A stretch of DNA of 38,112 nt from an uncultured Alistipes sp. (lineage in GTDB: Bacteria; Bacteroidota; Bacteroidia; Bacteroidales; Rikenellaceae): positions 1-38,112 of the forward strand of contig CALLRW010000010.1 of the NCBI GenBank assembly GCA_938014215.1, read 5' to 3'. The notes beneath the pieces are model-generated. The model did not search any database. It worked only from the letters and a program-made list of their open reading frames with translations, and was not told the DNA's origin. Shown here piece by piece: positions 1-8,814 of the stretch; position 1 is the first letter of the stretch, and the number at the start of each line of letters is the position of its first letter. Position numbers and translations under genes: made by a program.

Positions 1-166
1 GGAACTCTCCTGATTCACGTTCACTGGCCTGAGCCTCGGCGTATTTGCGTTTGCTGTCATAAAACTGCCACTCAGGTATCCCAATTTCTTTCAGTCGGCT
101 CTTGTATGTGACTCCATTCTCCTTGCAGTATTGAACTATCTCTGCGATTTCTTTTCGTGTAAGCAT
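1..166 (-). CDS. IS66-type TnpA accessory protein, N-terminal part
   Basis: The first 55 codons of a small protein are visible, starting at ATG 164-166 (MLTRKEIAEIVQYCKENG) and continuing through IPEWQFYDSKRKYAEAQ. This opening matches what I know of the TnpA accessory proteins of Bacteroidetes IS66 elements, which are small helix-turn-helix-like proteins encoded before TnpB and the TnpC transposase. TnpB and the transposase would lie beyond the left edge. The role of TnpA in IS66 transposition is not well defined. The family call rests on remembered similarity and on the GTAA-type end upstream. Confidence 0.6.
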   Translation of the reverse strand, partial: MLTRKEIAEIVQYCKENGVTYKSRLKEIGIPEWQFYDSKRKYAEAQASERESGEF

Positions 167-229
167 TTTTTTGCGCGAAGATACCTCGCGTGGAATAAAT
201 TCGCTACACGCTTTTCACCGGTTGCTTAC
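1..229 (-). mobile_element. End of an IS66-family insertion sequence (partial)
   Basis: The element runs off the left edge. The first gene of an IS66-type operon reads leftward from 166, and about 60 bases upstream of its start the leftward strand reads GTAAGCAACCGGTGAAAAGC (229 downward). IS66 terminal inverted repeats characteristically begin with GTAA, so I place the element end at 229. The other end and the target-site duplication are outside the window, so the boundary is an inference. Confidence 0.6.
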
Positions 230-265
230 AATTATTCCCCGAGTGAAGACTATAACACAAAAATA

Positions 266-293
266 AGATCCACACGCCGCGGCGTGTGGATCT
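266..293 (-). terminator. Perfect palindrome, probable second leftward terminator
   Basis: A perfect 28-nt palindrome (AGATCCACACGCCG and its complement) is followed on the leftward strand by TATTTTTG. It can act as an intrinsic terminator for leftward transcripts that pass the stronger terminator at 428-454, or insulate the cluster from the IS66 element. Confidence 0.6.
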
Positions 294-427
294 GAAAACA
301 AGAATCGCTATATTTGCATATCTGAAGAATCTGAAGGCGCCCTCCCAGACACACTTTTTGAAACACTACCGCTCTCCGGGTTTCGGTTGGATTCCGACGA
401 AAAAGCAACGGTTTCAGGCATAAAAAA
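294..427. other. Non-coding spacer between two terminators
   Basis: No credible gene is seen. At 342-353 the plus strand reads CCCAGACACACT, the complement of 12 bases at the insertion-sequence end found at 38001. It might be a relic of an element end, but it is short. Confidence 0.4.
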
Positions 428-454
428 GGCCGATTCCCCGGTAGAGAATCGGCC
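428..454 (-). terminator. Intrinsic terminator of the leftward cluster
   Basis: GGCCGATTC (428-436) pairs perfectly with GAATCGGCC (446-454). On the leftward strand the stem is followed by a run of six T. It lies 23 bases after the manC stop, as expected for the end of the leftward polysaccharide operon. Confidence 0.88.
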
Positions 455-476
455 CTTCTCAAACCAGTTGGAGCAA

Positions 477-1550
477 CTAGACGAACCGTCCGTCGCCGAT
501 CGGCGTGAGATCCTCGAGGACCTGTTTGATGTGCTGTTCGCGCGAACGCGGGCAGATCAACAGTGCATCCGACGTATCGACCACGATATAGTCATGCAGC
601 GAATCCACCACGACGACCTTCTTGCCGACCGCCTTGATCAGGCTGTCGGTCGTGTCGTAGAGTTTCGAGAAGGTCGGCACGACGTTGCCGTCGGCATCCT
701 TCGCCGAGAGCTCATAGAGCGAACCCCACGTCCCGACGTCGTTCCAACCGAAATCCGAACTCCGCACGAAGACGTTGGCAGCCCGCTCCAGAACGCCGTA
801 GTCGATCGAGATCGACGGGCAGCGCGAGAAGATCTCCTCCACGGCCAGCCGTTCGTCGGGCGAGGCAAACGCCGCGGCCCGTTCGGTAAAGAGACCGTAG
901 ACCTCCAGAAGGTGGCGTTCGAGCGCCGCGAGGATGCTCTGCGTCGACCAGACGAAGATCCCGGCATTCCACAGGTAGTTGCCCGCCGCCAGGTAGCTCT
1001 TGGCGGTCTGCAGATCGGGTTTCTCGCGGAACGAGGCAACCGGCGAGATCTCCCCGGCGGATGCGGTCTGGATATAGCCGTAGCCCGTGTCGGGACGCGA
1101 AGGGCGGATGCCGATCGTCACCAGCGCATCGCGCGCCTCGGCAAACTCCATGCAGGAGGTGATGTTGCGGCGGAACTCCTCCTCATCGAAGATGAAGTGG
1201 TCGGACGGCGCCACGACCATCGTCGACAAAGGCTGCAGCGCTTTGAGGCGGAAGGCCGCATAGGCGATGCACGGAGCCGTATTGCGTCCGACGGGTTCGC
1301 ACAGCACCTGCTCGGGCCGAAGTTCGGGGAGCTGTTCGAGAACCAGCTGCCGGTAGGCGGCATTCGTCACGACCAGGAAGTTCTCCGCCGGGATGATCGG
1401 TGCGAAACGCTCGAACGTATGGCGGATGAAGCTCTTACCCGTACCCAGAATATCGAGAAACTGCTTGGGGAGGTGGCGTCGGCTGGCCGGCCAAAAGCGG
1501 CTGCCTATTCCTCCGGCCATGATGACGCAGTAGCGATTGTTAGTTGCCAT
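477..1550 (-). CDS. manC: Mannose-1-phosphate guanylyltransferase
   Basis: The protein makes GDP-mannose from mannose 1-phosphate and GTP, the precursor for the Gmd/Fcl steps encoded just upstream. It has 357 residues with the nucleotidyltransferase signature AGGIGSR...PKQF at about 12-31, the EPVGRNTAP motif at 85-93 and a REKPD motif near 175. It lacks the C-terminal phosphomannose isomerase domain of the longer bifunctional ManC/AlgA proteins (about 470 residues), so it is the short single-function form. ATG at 1550 lies 12 bases after the fcl stop. It is the last gene of the leftward cluster, followed by the terminator at 428-454. Its GC-rich codon use matches gmd and fcl and differs from the AT-rich glycosyltransferases of the cluster. 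Confidence 0.93.
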   Translation of the reverse strand: MATNNRYCVIMAGGIGSRFWPASRRHLPKQFLDILGTGKSFIRHTFERFAPIIPAENFLVVTNAAYRQLVLEQLPELRPEQVLCEPVGRNTAPCIAYAAFRLKALQPLSTMVVAPSDHFIFDEEEFRRNITSCMEFAEARDALVTIGIRPSRPDTGYGYIQTASAGEISPVASFREKPDLQTAKSYLAAGNYLWNAGIFVWSTQSILAALERHLLEVYGLFTERAAAFASPDERLAVEEIFSRCPSISIDYGVLERAANVFVRSSDFGWNDVGTWGSLYELSAKDADGNVVPTFSKLYDTTDSLIKAVGKKVVVVDSLHDYIVVDTSDALLICPRSREQHIKQVLEDLTPIGDGRFV

Positions 1551-1562
1551 AAGCCTTGCCGA

Positions 1563-2507
1563 TTATCGCTCGGCCCGCATCGGGTTCTCCAGGAAGTCCT
1601 TGTAGGCAAGGCGGATACCGTCCTCGAGTTCGGTTTTGTAGGTCCAGCCCAGCGCCGTGGCCTTCGAGACGTCGAGCAGCTTGCGCGGCGTGCCGTTCGG
1701 CATCGAGGGATCCCAGCGGATTTCGCCCGTATAGCCGACAACCTTGGCGACCAGTTCGGTCAGCGCCTTGATCGTCAGCTCCTTGCCCGTACCGGCATTC
1801 ACCGTCTCGTTGCCCGAGTAGTTGTTCATCAGGAAGACGCACAGATTGGCCAGGTCGTCCACGTAGAGGAACTCGCGCAGCGGGCTGCCGTCACCCCAGC
1901 ACGTCACGTAGGGAAGCCCCTGCACCTTGGCCTCGTGGAAACGGCGGATCAGCGCCGGAAGCACGTGGCTGTGCGTCGGGTGGTAGTTGTCATTCGGTCC
2001 GTAGAGGTTCGTCGGCATCACGCTGATATAGTCCGTGCCGTACTGGCGGTTCAGAAACTCGCAATACTTCAGACCCGAGATCTTGGCCAGGGCATAAGCC
2101 TCGTTGGTCTTCTCCAGCTCCGAAGTCAGCAGGCACGACTCCTTCATCGGCTGTGGCGCCATGCGCGGGTAGATACACGACGAGCCAAGGAACTCCAGCT
2201 TCTTGCAGCCGTTCTGCCAGGCGGCGTGGATGACGTTCATCTCGAGGATCATGTTGTCGTACATGAAGTCGGCCAGAGCGCTCTGGTTGGCCTCGATACC
2301 GCCGACCTTCGCCGCGGCAAGGAAGACGTATTCGGGGCGCTCCTCGGCAAAGAAACGCTCGACGGCCTCCTGACGTGTCAGATCCAGCTCCTTGTGCGTA
2401 CGGGTAATGATGTTCGTGTAGCCCTGACGCTGCAGTTCGCGAACGATGGCCGAACCTACCATTCCACGGTGTCCGGCCACATAAATTTTTGCATTCTTCT
2501 CCATCAT
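1563..2507 (-). CDS. fcl: GDP-L-fucose synthase
   Basis: This NADPH-dependent enzyme of the short-chain dehydrogenase superfamily epimerises and reduces GDP-4-keto-6-deoxymannose to GDP-L-fucose in the cytoplasm. The Rossmann motif is GHRGMVG at 12-18. The catalytic set is the Ser pair at 109-110 (GSSCIYP) and Tyr138-x3-Lys142 (YALAK). The length of 314 residues is normal. The early AAAKVGGIEAN stretch (64-74) is typical of WcaG/Fcl. It lies 18 bases after gmd and 12 bases before manC, so the three genes form a complete GDP-fucose cassette at the promoter-distal end of the leftward operon. Confidence 0.95.
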   Translation of the reverse strand: MMEKNAKIYVAGHRGMVGSAIVRELQRQGYTNIITRTHKELDLTRQEAVERFFAEERPEYVFLAAAKVGGIEANQSALADFMYDNMILEMNVIHAAWQNGCKKLEFLGSSCIYPRMAPQPMKESCLLTSELEKTNEAYALAKISGLKYCEFLNRQYGTDYISVMPTNLYGPNDNYHPTHSHVLPALIRRFHEAKVQGLPYVTCWGDGSPLREFLYVDDLANLCVFLMNNYSGNETVNAGTGKELTIKALTELVAKVVGYTGEIRWDPSMPNGTPRKLLDVSKATALGWTYKTELEDGIRLAYKDFLENPMRAER

Positions 2508-2525
2508 AAGGCTTTCCTCCTCATA

Positions 2526-3614
2526 TTACTTTACAATACCCTTTTCAAGATACTCGGCCAGGTTCATGCGGATCTCCTCGTCGGCACGCTCCACAGCCAC
2601 CTTCGCCATATCGGCATCGACCATGATCTTCACCAGCTGCTCGAACGAGGTCTTCGTGGGGTTCCAGCCCAGCTCGTTCTTGGCCTTCGAGGGGTCGCCC
2701 CAAAGGTTCACGACATCCGTCGGACGGTAGAAATCCTTCGAGACCTCAACCAGAACACGGCCAGTTGCCTTGTCGATACCCTTCTCGTCCGCACCCTCGC
2801 CGACGAACTCCAGCTCGATGCCCACGTATTTGAAGGCAAGATAGCAAAATTCCCGGACAGAGTGCTGCACACCCGTGGCGATCACGAAATCCTCGGGCTT
2901 CTTGTTCTGCAGGATCAGCCACATGCACTCGACGTAATCCTTCGCATAACCCCAGTCACGCAGCGAGGAGAGGTTGCCCAGGTAGAGTTTGTCCTGCTTG
3001 CCCTGGGCGATACGGGCTGCGGCAAGGGTGATCTTACGCGTCACAAAGGTCTCGCCGCGGCGCTCCGACTCATGGTTGAACAGGATGCCCGAGCAGCAGA
3101 ACATGTTGTAGGCCTCGCGGTACTCCTTGACGATCCAATAGCCGTAGAGTTTGGCCACGGCGTAGGGGCTGTAGGGGTGGAACGGAGTCTTCTCGTTCTG
3201 CGGGACCTCCTCCACCTTGCCGTAGAGCTCCGAGGTCGAGGCCTGGTAGATGCGGCAGGTCTGGGCCAGTCCGCACAGGCGAACGGCCTCCAGGATACGC
3301 AGCACGCCCGTTGCATCGACGTCGGCGGTGAACTCCGGCGCATCGAACGAAACCTGCACGTGGCTCTGGGCCGCAAGGTTATAGATCTCGTCGGGACGCA
3401 CCGTGCTGACCACCTGGATGATGCTCATCGAGTCGCCGAGGTCGGCGTAGTGCAGGTGAAAATTCGGTTTTCCCTCCAGATGGGCGATACGTTCGCGGTA
3501 GTCGGTCGACGAACGGCGGATCGTGCCGTGAACGTCGTACCCCTTCTCCAACAACAGTTCAGCCAGGAACGAGCCGTCCTGGCCTGTAATCCCAGTGATT
3601 AAGGCTGTTTTCAT
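2526..3614 (-). CDS. gmd: GDP-mannose 4,6-dehydratase
   Basis: Converts GDP-D-mannose to GDP-4-keto-6-deoxy-D-mannose, the first committed step to GDP-L-fucose. The cofactor motif GITGQDGS is at 8-15. The catalytic triad region is STSELYG at 126-132, with Tyr151-x3-Lys155 (YAVAK) after it. The internal GETFVTRKI stretch is characteristic of the family. The length is 362 residues, as usual. A 154-base gap separates it from the glycosyltransferase gene upstream, the largest gap between structural genes in this cluster. Codon use is GC-rich like that of fcl and manC, which suggests these three genes are a stable block next to exchanged cargo. Confidence 0.95.
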   Translation of the reverse strand: MKTALITGITGQDGSFLAELLLEKGYDVHGTIRRSSTDYRERIAHLEGKPNFHLHYADLGDSMSIIQVVSTVRPDEIYNLAAQSHVQVSFDAPEFTADVDATGVLRILEAVRLCGLAQTCRIYQASTSELYGKVEEVPQNEKTPFHPYSPYAVAKLYGYWIVKEYREAYNMFCCSGILFNHESERRGETFVTRKITLAAARIAQGKQDKLYLGNLSSLRDWGYAKDYVECMWLILQNKKPEDFVIATGVQHSVREFCYLAFKYVGIELEFVGEGADEKGIDKATGRVLVEVSKDFYRPTDVVNLWGDPSKAKNELGWNPTKTSFEQLVKIMVDADMAKVAVERADEEIRMNLAEYLEKGIVK

Positions 3615-3768
3615 TTTTTAAAGAATAAAATGTTATAGAATATTGCTAATGTTGCAACAGGGCGAGCGCAATGCTTTTGAGATATGCGAGATGCATTGCC
3701 ACTCGGATATGAAAAAGGGAAAGTGCCCCAGAGCCGTTTTTAAAGGACTCCGGCAAATGATTTTTTAA
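3615..3768. other. Gap between the TagA-type gene and gmd
   Basis: A 154-base stretch without a gene. On the leftward strand a poor promoter resemblance (GTTG, 19-nt spacer, TAACATTT; 3658-3628) sits almost on the gmd start and is not convincing. No strong terminator is seen. Confidence 0.4.
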
Positions 3769-4524
3769 TCAACAATCTGCGATATGTGCGTTGTGGCGTT
3801 TACGTCGCCACTCCTGCCACAAAAGACGAGGTAACGAGCCCAGAATTCCAGCACAACGAGACAGCTGTTTGCGCGGCTCTTTGAAAATTCGGTGAACAAA
3901 CTCCAGATGACAACGAATCATCCATTGCGGGGCTCGGGAGACTTCCGTTCCGCTGAAGAACTTGAATGCAGCTCCGACAGCAATCATAACACCGTGATGC
4001 AAGTAAGGCTTCAACCGGCTCATGAAGATCTCCTGCTTGGGTGCTCCGAGAGCGACCCAAATGATATCAGCACCGTCAGCCTCCACCATGCGTGCAATCT
4101 CCGGATAGTCAAACTCCTCGACCTTGCGGAACGGCAACTCGACGAACTGCATCTGCGCCACATCTGGATTCTCCTTTACCAGATTAGCTTTCAGACCATC
4201 AAGAATCGTTTGTGAGGTTCCCATGAAGATCATCCGGTACTTACGGCTGCGAATAATGTCCATGAAAATCTGACTGCCACAATATTGCTCAAAACGCTTT
4301 CCATAGATCCACTTGATATAGAGCGGGACGTAACTGCTATCGCAAATGGAAAACATGCCACCGTTGACGACCTTAAGGTACTTTGGATCCCGGTTTGCGG
4401 TATTGAGGATGACACCATCTGCGACACAGATATAATCACTTCCGAATTGTTTCAATTGAGATTCAATTAATCTATGAACACGACCTTTGTCAAATTCATA
4501 ATTGATATTGAAATAAGACTCCAC
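3769..4524 (-). CDS. WecG/TagA/CpsF-family glycosyltransferase
   Basis: Family enzymes (GT26) transfer N-acetylmannosamine-type or N-acetylmannosaminuronic residues onto undecaprenyl-linked intermediates at the cytoplasmic face of the membrane. The protein has 251 residues, near family size. It has the early ADG motif at 35-37 followed by a conserved Asn/Thr-rich segment, and the diagnostic GAPKQE motif at 160-165. The C-terminus (about 195-251) is basic and Trp-rich, consistent with the membrane-attached tail of this family. It follows the GT4 gene by 8 bases. The exact donor and acceptor cannot be read from sequence. GC content is intermediate between the cargo genes and gmd. Confidence 0.88.
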   Translation of the reverse strand: MESYFNINYEFDKGRVHRLIESQLKQFGSDYICVADGVILNTANRDPKYLKVVNGGMFSICDSSYVPLYIKWIYGKRFEQYCGSQIFMDIIRSRKYRMIFMGTSQTILDGLKANLVKENPDVAQMQFVELPFRKVEEFDYPEIARMVEADGADIIWVALGAPKQEIFMSRLKPYLHHGVMIAVGAAFKFFSGTEVSRAPQWMIRCHLEFVHRIFKEPRKQLSRCAGILGSLPRLLWQEWRRKRHNAHIADC

Positions 4525-4532
4525 AAATAAAT

Positions 4533-5636
4533 TTAAATTTTATTAAGAATGGATATTAATCTATCTTCAAAGCGGTCTATCGTATATAGAGATAAGTATC
4601 TATTGTATCCAGCATCTCCATATTCCTTTCGCATTTTTTTATCTTGAAGCAAGATACTTAATTTATTAAACAAGTCGATGGAATCATTTGCTTTACAAAT
4701 CATTCCAGTCTTTCCATCTTCAATTATTTCTCCAATAGCTCCTATATCAGTAGATACAACTGGCTTTTTATATTGCATTGCTTCTAAAATAGTTAATGGG
4801 AAACAATCATCCAGAGTCGGTAAAACAAATATATCTGATGATGTAAATTCATTTATTTTATCTTGTCCGTATTTTGCACCCATATAAATTACTCGATCCA
4901 CCAAACCTCGCTTTTCTATTTCTATCTTTAGCTGTAAGGCATTAATCTCATTTGTTTCACCTCCAACTAACCTCAACTCAAATTGTATATCGGCTCTTTT
5001 CAATAAAGCACACGCATCTAATAAGACAAGTACTCCTTTAGAAACCAATAAATTAGATAAGAATAAAATTCGAGGTATTATATGTAGTTGGGATTTTGAT
5101 ATGTGTCCACAATTGCTTTTTCTTATTCCATTGGGACAAATTTGAACTTGTTCTTTCTTTACAACGCCCTCTACATCTGGATATAATTTCCAAGATAGTA
5201 AGATGACATGTGTATTTTTATATACCAAAGGAAGTAACCATCGATAAATGGGTTTATCAATATACAGACTCATTCCCTTATTATGTTGATGGAGAACTAT
5301 TTTTGTACAAAAAAGTTTACATAACAAAACATAAAGAGAATCTTTCAAAAAGCCCTTACCATGACATGTAATTGCAATATAGCTGATTTCAGGACGAACT
5401 TTTATTAATGCTAGTAACAACTTAAGCAAAGCCCCTATTACTCGGAATATTTTTATAAAACTTCCTTTTCCTATTTCATTAATTTTCCGGGACGTCGAAA
5501 GATTAATAAATGTACAAGTAAAATCATCATTTATTTTATTACTATCCTTTATTATTTGGGATACAATTGATGACCCATGCACTGGTGGCGGTAATGGTAC
5601 TATAAAAAGAATCGTCTTTTTTAGATTAACATTCAT
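4533..5636 (-). CDS. Glycosyltransferase family 4 protein
   Basis: A predicted cytoplasmic GT-B enzyme of 367 residues that would add one sugar to the lipid-linked repeat unit. The N-terminal domain opens with a strand and a Pro-rich loop (FIVPLPPPVHGSS). The C-terminal domain has the nucleotide-sugar binding segment LFLSNLLVSKGV near 190 and the E-x7-E region CFPLTILEAM (about 285-295), followed by the usual VVSTDIGAIGEII. The gene is strongly AT-rich. It starts 18 bases after the pyruvyltransferase gene. Donor, acceptor and linkage are unknown, though the retaining mechanism follows from the family. Confidence 0.87.
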   Translation of the reverse strand: MNVNLKKTILFIVPLPPPVHGSSIVSQIIKDSNKINDDFTCTFINLSTSRKINEIGKGSFIKIFRVIGALLKLLLALIKVRPEISYIAITCHGKGFLKDSLYVLLCKLFCTKIVLHQHNKGMSLYIDKPIYRWLLPLVYKNTHVILLSWKLYPDVEGVVKKEQVQICPNGIRKSNCGHISKSQLHIIPRILFLSNLLVSKGVLVLLDACALLKRADIQFELRLVGGETNEINALQLKIEIEKRGLVDRVIYMGAKYGQDKINEFTSSDIFVLPTLDDCFPLTILEAMQYKKPVVSTDIGAIGEIIEDGKTGMICKANDSIDLFNKLSILLQDKKMRKEYGDAGYNRYLSLYTIDRFEDRLISILNKI

Positions 5637-5654
5637 AGTCCCTAGTATTCATCA

Positions 5655-6602
5655 TTACTCATTGAATATAAACAGATTATCAACATCTCGCAACCAAGTA
5701 TTTGCGAATTGCAAGTTCTTTCCATATGAGTTGTCTATAATTGTTACGTGCTTCCTACAAAGAAGAGCCAGAATCATTCCATGCAAACGCGTCGTATAAA
5801 TTGGATCATATTTTTGTATAAATGTTATGCCAATATGTAATAAATCTTTACGGTAAATATGCATTGCATACCAATTCCAGATTGCTTTGAATAAGTTTCT
5901 TCCTATTGGAGATTTACAACAGAGCGTATTTAAAACTTTAGCAATAAAAAGCCCATCGTTCAACTTATGATAAAATGTAGGCCAATCTTTTGTATAATCA
6001 ACGGAATTACTAAATTTCGTTGGAGCAAACTCTCCGTCAATCCGCTTTAAATAGAGAGAACCTTTAATTGTACCTCTCTTAAACGATTCAAAAAAAGAAA
6101 TAGGAATACAAAATGCCATATCAGGCAATAAATAGACATGGGCTAATTTCTTATTAAGCATTTGAAATCCGCGCTCATCTCGACAACAGAAATGAAGATC
6201 TTTGTGTTTTAAAAGAATTGAGATATCTTTATTAAAGAGTTCGACAGTCTGATAATATATGGACTGAGGACAAACAATAATGCGATTATGTGGGTAATGC
6301 TCAACTAAAAAAAATAAATAATTGATGTGTTCTCTATATAACTCGCCAATATTTCCGCCACCATGAAAAATAATCACGTCCCCTTGATGAACATTTAACT
6401 TTGGACACGTTAATTGAGAAAAATATCCTATACACTTAAAATTACATTTTGCTAGCAAATCTAATTCGCCTTGCCATATTAAAATATCTCCAATGTTAGC
6501 ATGATAAGGCAAATCAAGTAAAAAATAGTTGTTATTAATTAAAGGTAATAATTGAGTCTCTATAATTGATCTCAGTTCATTACATTTATCTTGAGCAGTC
6601 AT
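5655..6602 (-). CDS. Polysaccharide pyruvyltransferase family protein
   Basis: Members of this family (PF04230) move the enolpyruvyl group of phosphoenolpyruvate onto a sugar to form a pyruvate ketal, which gives the glycan a negative charge. The protein has 315 residues. Visible family motifs are NIGD at 36-39, HGGGN at 80-84, and RLHG at 272-275 followed by a hydrophobic strand. The last is the usual signature near the C-terminus. Its ATG overlaps the stop of the upstream GT4 in an ATGA arrangement (6599-6602), so the two are likely translationally coupled. Some family members have other roles, so pyruvylation itself is an inference. Confidence 0.87.
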   Translation of the reverse strand: MTAQDKCNELRSIIETQLLPLINNNYFLLDLPYHANIGDILIWQGELDLLAKCNFKCIGYFSQLTCPKLNVHQGDVIIFHGGGNIGELYREHINYLFFLVEHYPHNRIIVCPQSIYYQTVELFNKDISILLKHKDLHFCCRDERGFQMLNKKLAHVYLLPDMAFCIPISFFESFKRGTIKGSLYLKRIDGEFAPTKFSNSVDYTKDWPTFYHKLNDGLFIAKVLNTLCCKSPIGRNLFKAIWNWYAMHIYRKDLLHIGITFIQKYDPIYTTRLHGMILALLCRKHVTIIDNSYGKNLQFANTWLRDVDNLFIFNE

Positions 6603-7672
6603 AATCTCTTATATAATGTTTCATATTCCGTTTGCATACGAGACAATGAAAAATGTTCAATAGCAAAATGGAATGCCATGTCTCCTGCCTTTTTCGAATT
6701 TTGTTTGTCTAGTGATGAAAAAATTGATAAATATTGCTCTATTGAGTTATTCTGAACTTTATATGGCCAAGAATTAGGCAATGTTTCTTCTAATCCATCA
6801 CAAGCATTGATTATTACAGGAAGCTTGGCTAAACTAGCCTCTATTGCCAATAAAGCTAAGCCTTCATATCGAGAGGGCATAAACAAATAATCGAAAGAAG
6901 ATAAATAAGCAGATAAATTATAAACCTTACCGTAATATTGGAAATTATTGCAACCTTTAAGTTGATCTAACATCTGATTTTTACAATGACCATCACCAAT
7001 GATATGGAAAAAAAATTGGGTATTGTTTTTTAACTCTTTAATAATACATGTCAAGATATCTATTCCTTTTTGAGGTTCAAGACGTCCAGCAAATACAATA
7101 TTAATTCTATCGGGTTTAATATATTCAAATCTAACCGCAGGTATAGGAGATAATCCATTATAAATAATTGGACATTCTATACCATATTTTTTTTTGTATG
7201 ATTGTTGGGTTGCTATAGATATAGCGATATTACTATGATGCTTCTGAAAAAAATATTCAACGTGACGTCCAATCCAATCCCAGCCCGACCATAGTTGCGA
7301 GTTATGTATCGTCCTAACAATTCTACAATTCCGTATTATCGGTTTCCATAATAAAAAAGAGAGATAAACACTAAGATCGGGAACTTCCGTATGAGAATGT
7401 ATAATATGCGGTCTATATTTAAGATATAAATATAAGAACCGAAGGGGGAAAAAAAGAATAGCAAGTTTATTTAACTTGATAATTGAACGATGACAATAAA
7501 TCCCCTGCTTATCAAGCATCTTAAGCATCTCTTCAGAAAAAGGAGAATAACCTCTTGCGACCTCTACGATGTGATATTCAAACTCCTTATTCCCGGATTG
7601 GGATATATTTATCGCAACTTTCTCAGCTCCCCCTAATTCGAAATGAGAGATAATATGAAATACTTTAAGCAT
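6599..7672 (-). CDS. Glycosyltransferase family 4 protein
   Basis: A GT-B fold enzyme of 357 residues. The N-terminal acceptor domain has the GGAEKVAINIS motif (about 14-24), common in capsule and lipopolysaccharide GT4 enzymes. The donor domain begins with FAGRLEPQKGIDIL near 190, and the E-x7-E element is SRYEGLALLAIEAS near 275. It overlaps the upstream GT4 gene by 8 bases and the downstream pyruvyltransferase gene by 4. Start ATG 7672 gives a full N-terminal strand (MLKVFHIISHFE). The sugar specificity cannot be deduced. Confidence 0.88.
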   Translation of the reverse strand: MLKVFHIISHFELGGAEKVAINISQSGNKEFEYHIVEVARGYSPFSEEMLKMLDKQGIYCHRSIIKLNKLAILFFPLRFLYLYLKYRPHIIHSHTEVPDLSVYLSFLLWKPIIRNCRIVRTIHNSQLWSGWDWIGRHVEYFFQKHHSNIAISIATQQSYKKKYGIECPIIYNGLSPIPAVRFEYIKPDRINIVFAGRLEPQKGIDILTCIIKELKNNTQFFFHIIGDGHCKNQMLDQLKGCNNFQYYGKVYNLSAYLSSFDYLFMPSRYEGLALLAIEASLAKLPVIINACDGLEETLPNSWPYKVQNNSIEQYLSIFSSLDKQNSKKAGDMAFHFAIEHFSLSRMQTEYETLYKRL

Positions 7673-8774
7673 TTAAAAATGCGATTAATTGTTGAATCTT
7701 ATCTTGAAATTTAATTGGCATTAAACTATTTCTTGGTAATGGATCTGAGTCTGTTATTGGCAATCTTGCGATCATTTCTTGCAACACATGTACAAACTCA
7801 CGTGTATTCAACGGATCAAAAATCACTCCATTTTCAGAATTAACCAAAATAGTCGATCCGGCATATTTACTAATCATAACTTTACATCCAGCGAGTAGAG
7901 CTTCATTAGTAACAGCTCCAAAAGGCTCATATAAGCTAGGTAAAATAAATAAATTAGCGGTATAATACCAAGCCAATAAACTTTGCCCTTCGTATCTTCC
8001 AGGAAATACGACCCTATCCTGAATCTTTAACTTTAATGATAATTCATTTAGAAACTCTTTTTCCGGACCGTCTCCAATCAATATTAATTTACATGTTTGA
8101 TCCTGAACTTTAGAAAAAGCACCAAGTAAAGCTTTTAGATTTTTCACTTCAACAAACCTACCAACAAATAATATAATTTTCGATCTAGAAAGTCCGTAAA
8201 CTTCAATATACCGTTTGGCTACCAAAAGTAAATCCGATTGCTGATCTAGAAAAAATTGTTCATTCCTAATAATAGGAAAATCACAGATCCTACGAACAGA
8301 AGTATTTTGGCCATACCATTCAGAAACATCTTTATTGATTGTTATCAGACCATCTAGCTTCTTTACCACAAGATCTCTAATTATCGTATGCAACCTATTA
8401 TGTTGTTGTAACATTGCTAAGCTATCATCACAAGAAGTATATAGCCGAAATTGTTTCCTATGAAATAATCTATATAATAAAGTAGCTATAAGAGATATTC
8501 CATATTCGCTGCAAATAATAATATCAGGATCAAAAGAATGTATTTTAGCCCAATATCCTCGATTTATGTTCCGTCTAAAAAGTACTATATGCTGATCAAG
8601 ATAGGTATATCTAAATGTTGCATTCCTTAATAGGCTTCTTTGGTCAAACTTCTGATTCGCATTATTTCGAGTCATAAAGCAAACAAGACATTCATACTCA
8701 GCACCCAACGCATTGAAGAAATCAACTCGGTATGGAGCTAATGCAGGATGGAAAATTAATAACTTTCTCTTCAT
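7665..8774 (-). CDS. Glycosyltransferase family 4 protein
   Basis: A 369-residue GT-B enzyme. The N-terminus (LLIFHPALAPYRVDFFNAL) is typical of GT4 capsule transferases. The donor-binding domain starts at about 205 with FVGRFVEVKNLKALL, and the E-x7-E region PSLYEPFGAVTNEALLAG lies near 280. The gene is AT-rich like its neighbours. It overlaps the next gene by 8 bases and is preceded by a 40-base gap with no visible signal. Confidence 0.87.
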   Translation of the reverse strand: MKRKLLIFHPALAPYRVDFFNALGAEYECLVCFMTRNNANQKFDQRSLLRNATFRYTYLDQHIVLFRRNINRGYWAKIHSFDPDIIICSEYGISLIATLLYRLFHRKQFRLYTSCDDSLAMLQQHNRLHTIIRDLVVKKLDGLITINKDVSEWYGQNTSVRRICDFPIIRNEQFFLDQQSDLLLVAKRYIEVYGLSRSKIILFVGRFVEVKNLKALLGAFSKVQDQTCKLILIGDGPEKEFLNELSLKLKIQDRVVFPGRYEGQSLLAWYYTANLFILPSLYEPFGAVTNEALLAGCKVMISKYAGSTILVNSENGVIFDPLNTREFVHVLQEMIARLPITDSDPLPRNSLMPIKFQDKIQQLIAFLNA

Positions 8775-8814
8775 ATTGGACTATATTCTATTTCTACAAG
8801 TTAGCAAACCTTAA

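Noticed and set aside
387..3602. A 1071-codon open frame on the plus strand opposite manC, fcl and gmd
   Set aside because: It is antisense to three genes with complete catalytic motifs. Its composition (many Arg, His, Asp, Val) is what GC-rich genes give on the opposite strand, and no domain is visible.
3628..3658. Promoter for gmd on the leftward strand (GTTG, 19-nt spacer, TAACATTT)
   Set aside because: It mismatches the consensus in both boxes, and the start site would nearly coincide with the ATG. Not strong enough to call.
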